NCBI GenBank assembly: GCA_028276305.1
Contig: JAPYWO010000014.1
Location: forward strand, 1-10,454
Direction of reading: 5' to 3'
DNA length: 10,454 nucleotides
DNA from: Candidatus Thermokryptus sp.
GTDB lineage: Bacteria; Bacteroidota; Ignavibacteria; Kryptoniales; Kryptoniaceae
Made by a program: the position numbers and the translations under genes. Position 1 is the first letter of the stretch, and each line of letters opens with the position of its first letter. The notes under the pieces are model-generated. The model saw only the letters and a list, made by a program, of their open reading frames with translations, was not told the origin of the DNA and did not search any database. Shown in pieces: positions 8,269 to 10,454 of this stretch.

Positions 8269-8448
8269 GAAGGGACGCTTCTTTTTTTGTTGAAAATTGA
8301 GACAAAGGTTGCAATTTCCATTGTTCATATTTGTCACATTTGTCACTGGAAATTTATGAAAATTAGAAAATTTTAAAAAATTTTTCCATGGCACAAAATT
8401 TGTAACAAATATCTTTTGCAAATAAAAAACAAAATTTCAGGTGCAAAA
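8269..8448. promoter_or_regulatory. Divergent cytochrome regulatory region with repeats
   Basis: This very AT-rich 180-base spacer separates the diheme and nonaheme cytochrome genes. It contains a direct tandem repeat, two copies of ATTTGTCAC (8329-8346), and a near-palindrome ATTTGT-A-ACAAAT (8398-8410) that shares the ATTTGT half-site. These could be operator sites for a regulator controlling both genes. I see no convincing -35/-10 pair in either direction. Confidence 0.5.
8439..8443 (+). promoter_or_regulatory. Shine-Dalgarno of the nonaheme cytochrome
   Basis: AGGTG stands 5 bases before the ATG at 8449 and supports that start, which is followed at once by a typical signal peptide. Confidence 0.7.
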
Positions 8449-10454
8449 ATGCGCCATAAAATTACGATTTTGGGACTTTTACTTCTAATGGTAGGTGTTG
8501 CTTTTGCCCAAAAGGCGTATATCAAAATTGAGGGAATGTCCCCACATGTCCTTGAGGGAATGGGGATTATGAACCTTGATAGTGTTTCTTCAGGTTTGCC
8601 AGTGGTCGGGACTGGAACAGTTGTCTGGCTCAGAGGTTATGATGTTTCGGGCGATACTGCTTTTAAAAACGCTACAAGTTATGAATGGTCAATTGTTGGG
8701 CGTCCGACAGGTTCAAATGCAACATTAAGCGCAACAAATCAACAGCTTGTCACATTTAAGCCAGATGTGGCTGGCTCTTATCAAGTAAAGCTTGTTGTAA
8801 ACGGTGTTGATGATACGACGATCACGATAATTGCAGCAAATTACACTGGTGTTAATTGGAAAGACCTCAGCGGAGCGCCGTTTAATTGCGCTTCTTGCCA
8901 TAAGTCGGTGACGCCCGAAATTTACAACAAGTGGGTATCTTCTGGACATGCTACCATTTTTGAGAGAGGGATGAACGGTCAACTTGCACCTTACTGGGGT
9001 CCAAACTGCTGGAGATGTCATACGACTGGTTATAACACGATGGCAAATAACGGTGGATTTGACGATGTAGCTACACAACTTGGATTTGATTGGAACCAAT
9101 GGAAACCGCCAAGGGCTGGGTTATTTGATTCGCTTTTAACAACAGATAAGAAAATGTTGAGTTTAGTTGCAACGATTGGCTGTGAAAATTGCCACGGTCC
9201 AAAGAATCCAAATCATTTTGGTGCTGGAACACAACCTAAGACGATGAGCGCGGAAGTGTGTGCACAATGCCATAACGAGCCATGGAGACATAACCGCTAT
9301 GTGCAGTGGGAATATTCAGGTCATGCTGAATCTGTTTGGTCAAATAGCTTCCGTTCAAGCGGTACAACGACAATTCAACCAGGGCAGTATAATCTTAATG
9401 TCTGTGTGCGTTGCCACGATGGTGCTGGCTTCGTTGCGTTCGTTAAAAATGAAGAATTTGACAATAGGATTTCAACGGGTTACAGCCGTATAAAACACAC
9501 TACGATAACTTGCCAAACTTGCCACGACCCGCATTCAATGGAATTGCGTCAAGCACCGACTACAGCTGATACGCTTGCGAATGGATTTAACTATTCATCA
9601 ATTGACCTTGGAAAAGGAAAGATTTGCATCAACTGTCACAAATATCGTAGAAATGCTTTGACCTATGTTACTACAAATTTAAGTTCTGTATGGGGTCCGC
9701 ATCATGCCGGTGCCGGCGATGTATATCTTGGTCAAAATGGTTATACATGGGGAGTTAACTTGCCAAGCAGTGTCGGACATCGGCTTGTTGAAAATGCCTG
9801 CGTTGGTTGCCATATGTCCGCAACACCTGACACAGGTCATGTGGCAAGGGATAAAATCGGAATGCATACTTGGAAAATGAAATATATCGCTCCCGATGGT
9901 CAGGAATATGATAACATCACAGGTTGTGTTAAGTGCCATACCGGGATTACGAAATTTGACGATATAATGGCATCCTATGATTACGATATGGACGGAACGA
10001 TTGAGCCATTCATGAAAGAAGTTGATGGTCTTGTTGAGAAACTTGCAATGGCTCTACCACCAAGAGGACAACCGACAGTTGATTGGCAGTTGATAAGAAC
10101 AGACCCCGACTCCGTTAGGTTAAAACAAGCTTATTGGAACTACAGATATGTCACGGAAGATAAAAGCCACGGTGTCCATAATCCAAAATATGTCGTTGCT
10201 TTACTGCAACTTTCAATCAGTAAATTGACAGGCGTTGAATTTACTCAGCCAGAGATTCCAGTTGCCTTTGAATTGTATCAGAACTATCCTAACCCATTCA
10301 ACCCATCCACGAAGATAGGATTTGCATTGCCGAGAGAATCAAAAGTCAAGCTTGAGGTGTTCAATGTCCTTGGCGAGCGTGTTGCTGTTTTGAAAGATGA
10401 GGTTATGCCAGCGGGTGTGCATGTGGTTGAGTTCAACGCTACTGGACTTTCAAG
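8449..10454 (+). CDS. Nonaheme cytochrome c with PKD-like and T9SS sorting domains (3' truncated)
   Basis: This is a secreted multiheme cytochrome, 668 full codons visible, cut by the right edge inside its last domain. The signal peptide is MRHKITILGLLLLMVGVAFA, cleaved after A20. Residues about 50-130 resemble a PKD/Ig-like beta-sandwich (TSYEWSIVGRPTGSNATLSA, VTFKPDVAGSYQVKLVV). Nine CXXCH heme sites follow: CASCH 147, CWRCH 187, CENCH 245, CAQCH 271, CVRCH 319, CQTCH 355, CINCH 393, CVGCH 451 and CVKCH 493. At least 13 further histidines, including two WxxSGHA motifs (H167, H292) and HGVHNPKY (574-581), could supply distal ligands for bis-His hemes. The segment WRCHTTGYN...GCENCHGP resembles the cytochrome c554/NrfA-like families. 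From residue 607 a T9SS type A sorting domain begins (FELYQNYPNPFNPST, VFNVLGERV). The sequence thus implies periplasmic heme loading, then T9SS export to the surface, where it would move electrons to or from external partners. A reductase role cannot be excluded. Confidence 0.9.
   Translation, partial: MRHKITILGLLLLMVGVAFAQKAYIKIEGMSPHVLEGMGIMNLDSVSSGLPVVGTGTVVWLRGYDVSGDTAFKNATSYEWSIVGRPTGSNATLSATNQQLVTFKPDVAGSYQVKLVVNGVDDTTITIIAANYTGVNWKDLSGAPFNCASCHKSVTPEIYNKWVSSGHATIFERGMNGQLAPYWGPNCWRCHTTGYNTMANNGGFDDVATQLGFDWNQWKPPRAGLFDSLLTTDKKMLSLVATIGCENCHGPKNPNHFGAGTQPKTMSAEVCAQCHNEPWRHNRYVQWEYSGHAESVWSNSFRSSGTTTIQPGQYNLNVCVRCHDGAGFVAFVKNEEFDNRISTGYSRIKHTTITCQTCHDPHSMELRQAPTTADTLANGFNYSSIDLGKGKICINCHKYRRNALTYVTTNLSSVWGPHHAGAGDVYLGQNGYTWGVNLPSSVGHRLVENACVGCHMSATPDTGHVARDKIGMHTWKMKYIAPDGQEYDNITGCVKCHTGITKFDDIMASYDYDMDGTIEPFMKEVDGLVEKLAMALPPRGQPTVDWQLIRTDPDSVRLKQAYWNYRYVTEDKSHGVHNPKYVVALLQLSISKLTGVEFTQPEIPVAFELYQNYPNPFNPSTKIGFALPRESKVKLEVFNVLGERVAVLKDEVMPAGVHVVEFNATGLS
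8887..9939 (+). other. Nine-heme CXXCH region of the surface cytochrome
   Basis: Covalent heme-binding codon sets lie at 8887-8901, 9007-9021, 9181-9195, 9259-9273, 9403-9417, 9511-9525, 9625-9639, 9799-9813 and 9925-9939. The sites are about 36 to 58 residues apart, except heme 3 to heme 4 (26 residues). All are plain CX2CH; no CX2CK, as found at the active site of classical NrfA, is present. Confidence 0.9.

Noticed and set aside
8269..8421. A 51-codon upstream extension of the diheme cytochrome
   Set aside because: It would put non-hydrophobic, basic sequence before a complete lipoprotein signal peptide and would fill the shared regulatory spacer. The start at 8268 gives a proper LLAC lipobox.
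8725..9099. Open frame of 124 codons on the minus strand
   Set aside because: It lies entirely inside the nonaheme cytochrome, has no recognisable motif, and is a shadow of that strongly supported gene. The same holds for the frames at 9260-9493 and 9679-9939.
8887..9939. Cytochrome c nitrite reductase NrfA
   Set aside because: There is no CXXCK active-site motif, nine hemes instead of five, and a T9SS sorting tail. Only local resemblance, such as HNPKY near the end, is seen.

Overview
The window looks like chromosomal DNA from a member of the Ignavibacteria/Kryptonia/Calditrichota part of the FCB supergroup. This is inferred from protein features seen by eye, not from a search. Two proteins carry a type IX secretion (T9SS) type A sorting domain with the NYPNPFNP signature that is very common in those lineages. 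A SusC-like TonB-dependent receptor with an N-terminal carboxypeptidase-regulatory domain points the same way. The genes are lysine-rich and AT-rich. Unlike typical Bacteroidia, several genes have good Shine-Dalgarno sequences, and one has an almost perfect sigma70-type promoter.

Layout. Bases 1-316 (minus) hold the 5' part of dnaK, diverging from a Sua5-type threonylcarbamoyl-AMP synthase (477-1433, plus). Bases 1464-5851 (minus) are a two-gene unit: an outer-membrane TonB-dependent receptor, then a secreted beta-helix-like protein with a T9SS sorting domain, closed by a clear intrinsic terminator at 1426-1456. Divergent from it is a secreted TPR protein (6102-6872) with a textbook promoter, Shine-Dalgarno and terminator. 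A carboxymuconolactone-decarboxylase-family protein follows (6952-7551); its 3' end overlaps by 24 bases the 3' end of a convergent diheme cytochrome c lipoprotein (7528-8268, minus). Divergent from the latter starts a large nonaheme cytochrome c (8449 to the right edge, plus), which the window cuts inside its T9SS sorting domain. No gene-free stretch exceeds 300 bases, and no tRNA, rRNA, CRISPR array or insertion sequence was seen.

How the parts may work together. The right half is a candidate envelope electron-transfer module: a diheme lipoprotein and a nine-heme cytochrome whose N-terminal PKD/Ig-like domain and C-terminal T9SS signal imply display on the outside of the cell. This is the most interesting content of the window, because T9SS export of a multiheme cytochrome would give a route to extracellular electron transfer that differs from the porin-cytochrome conduits of Shewanella and Geobacter. 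The middle operon is an outer-membrane uptake system whose substrate cannot be read from the sequence. dnaK, sua5 and the TPR gene appear to be housekeeping or general envelope functions.
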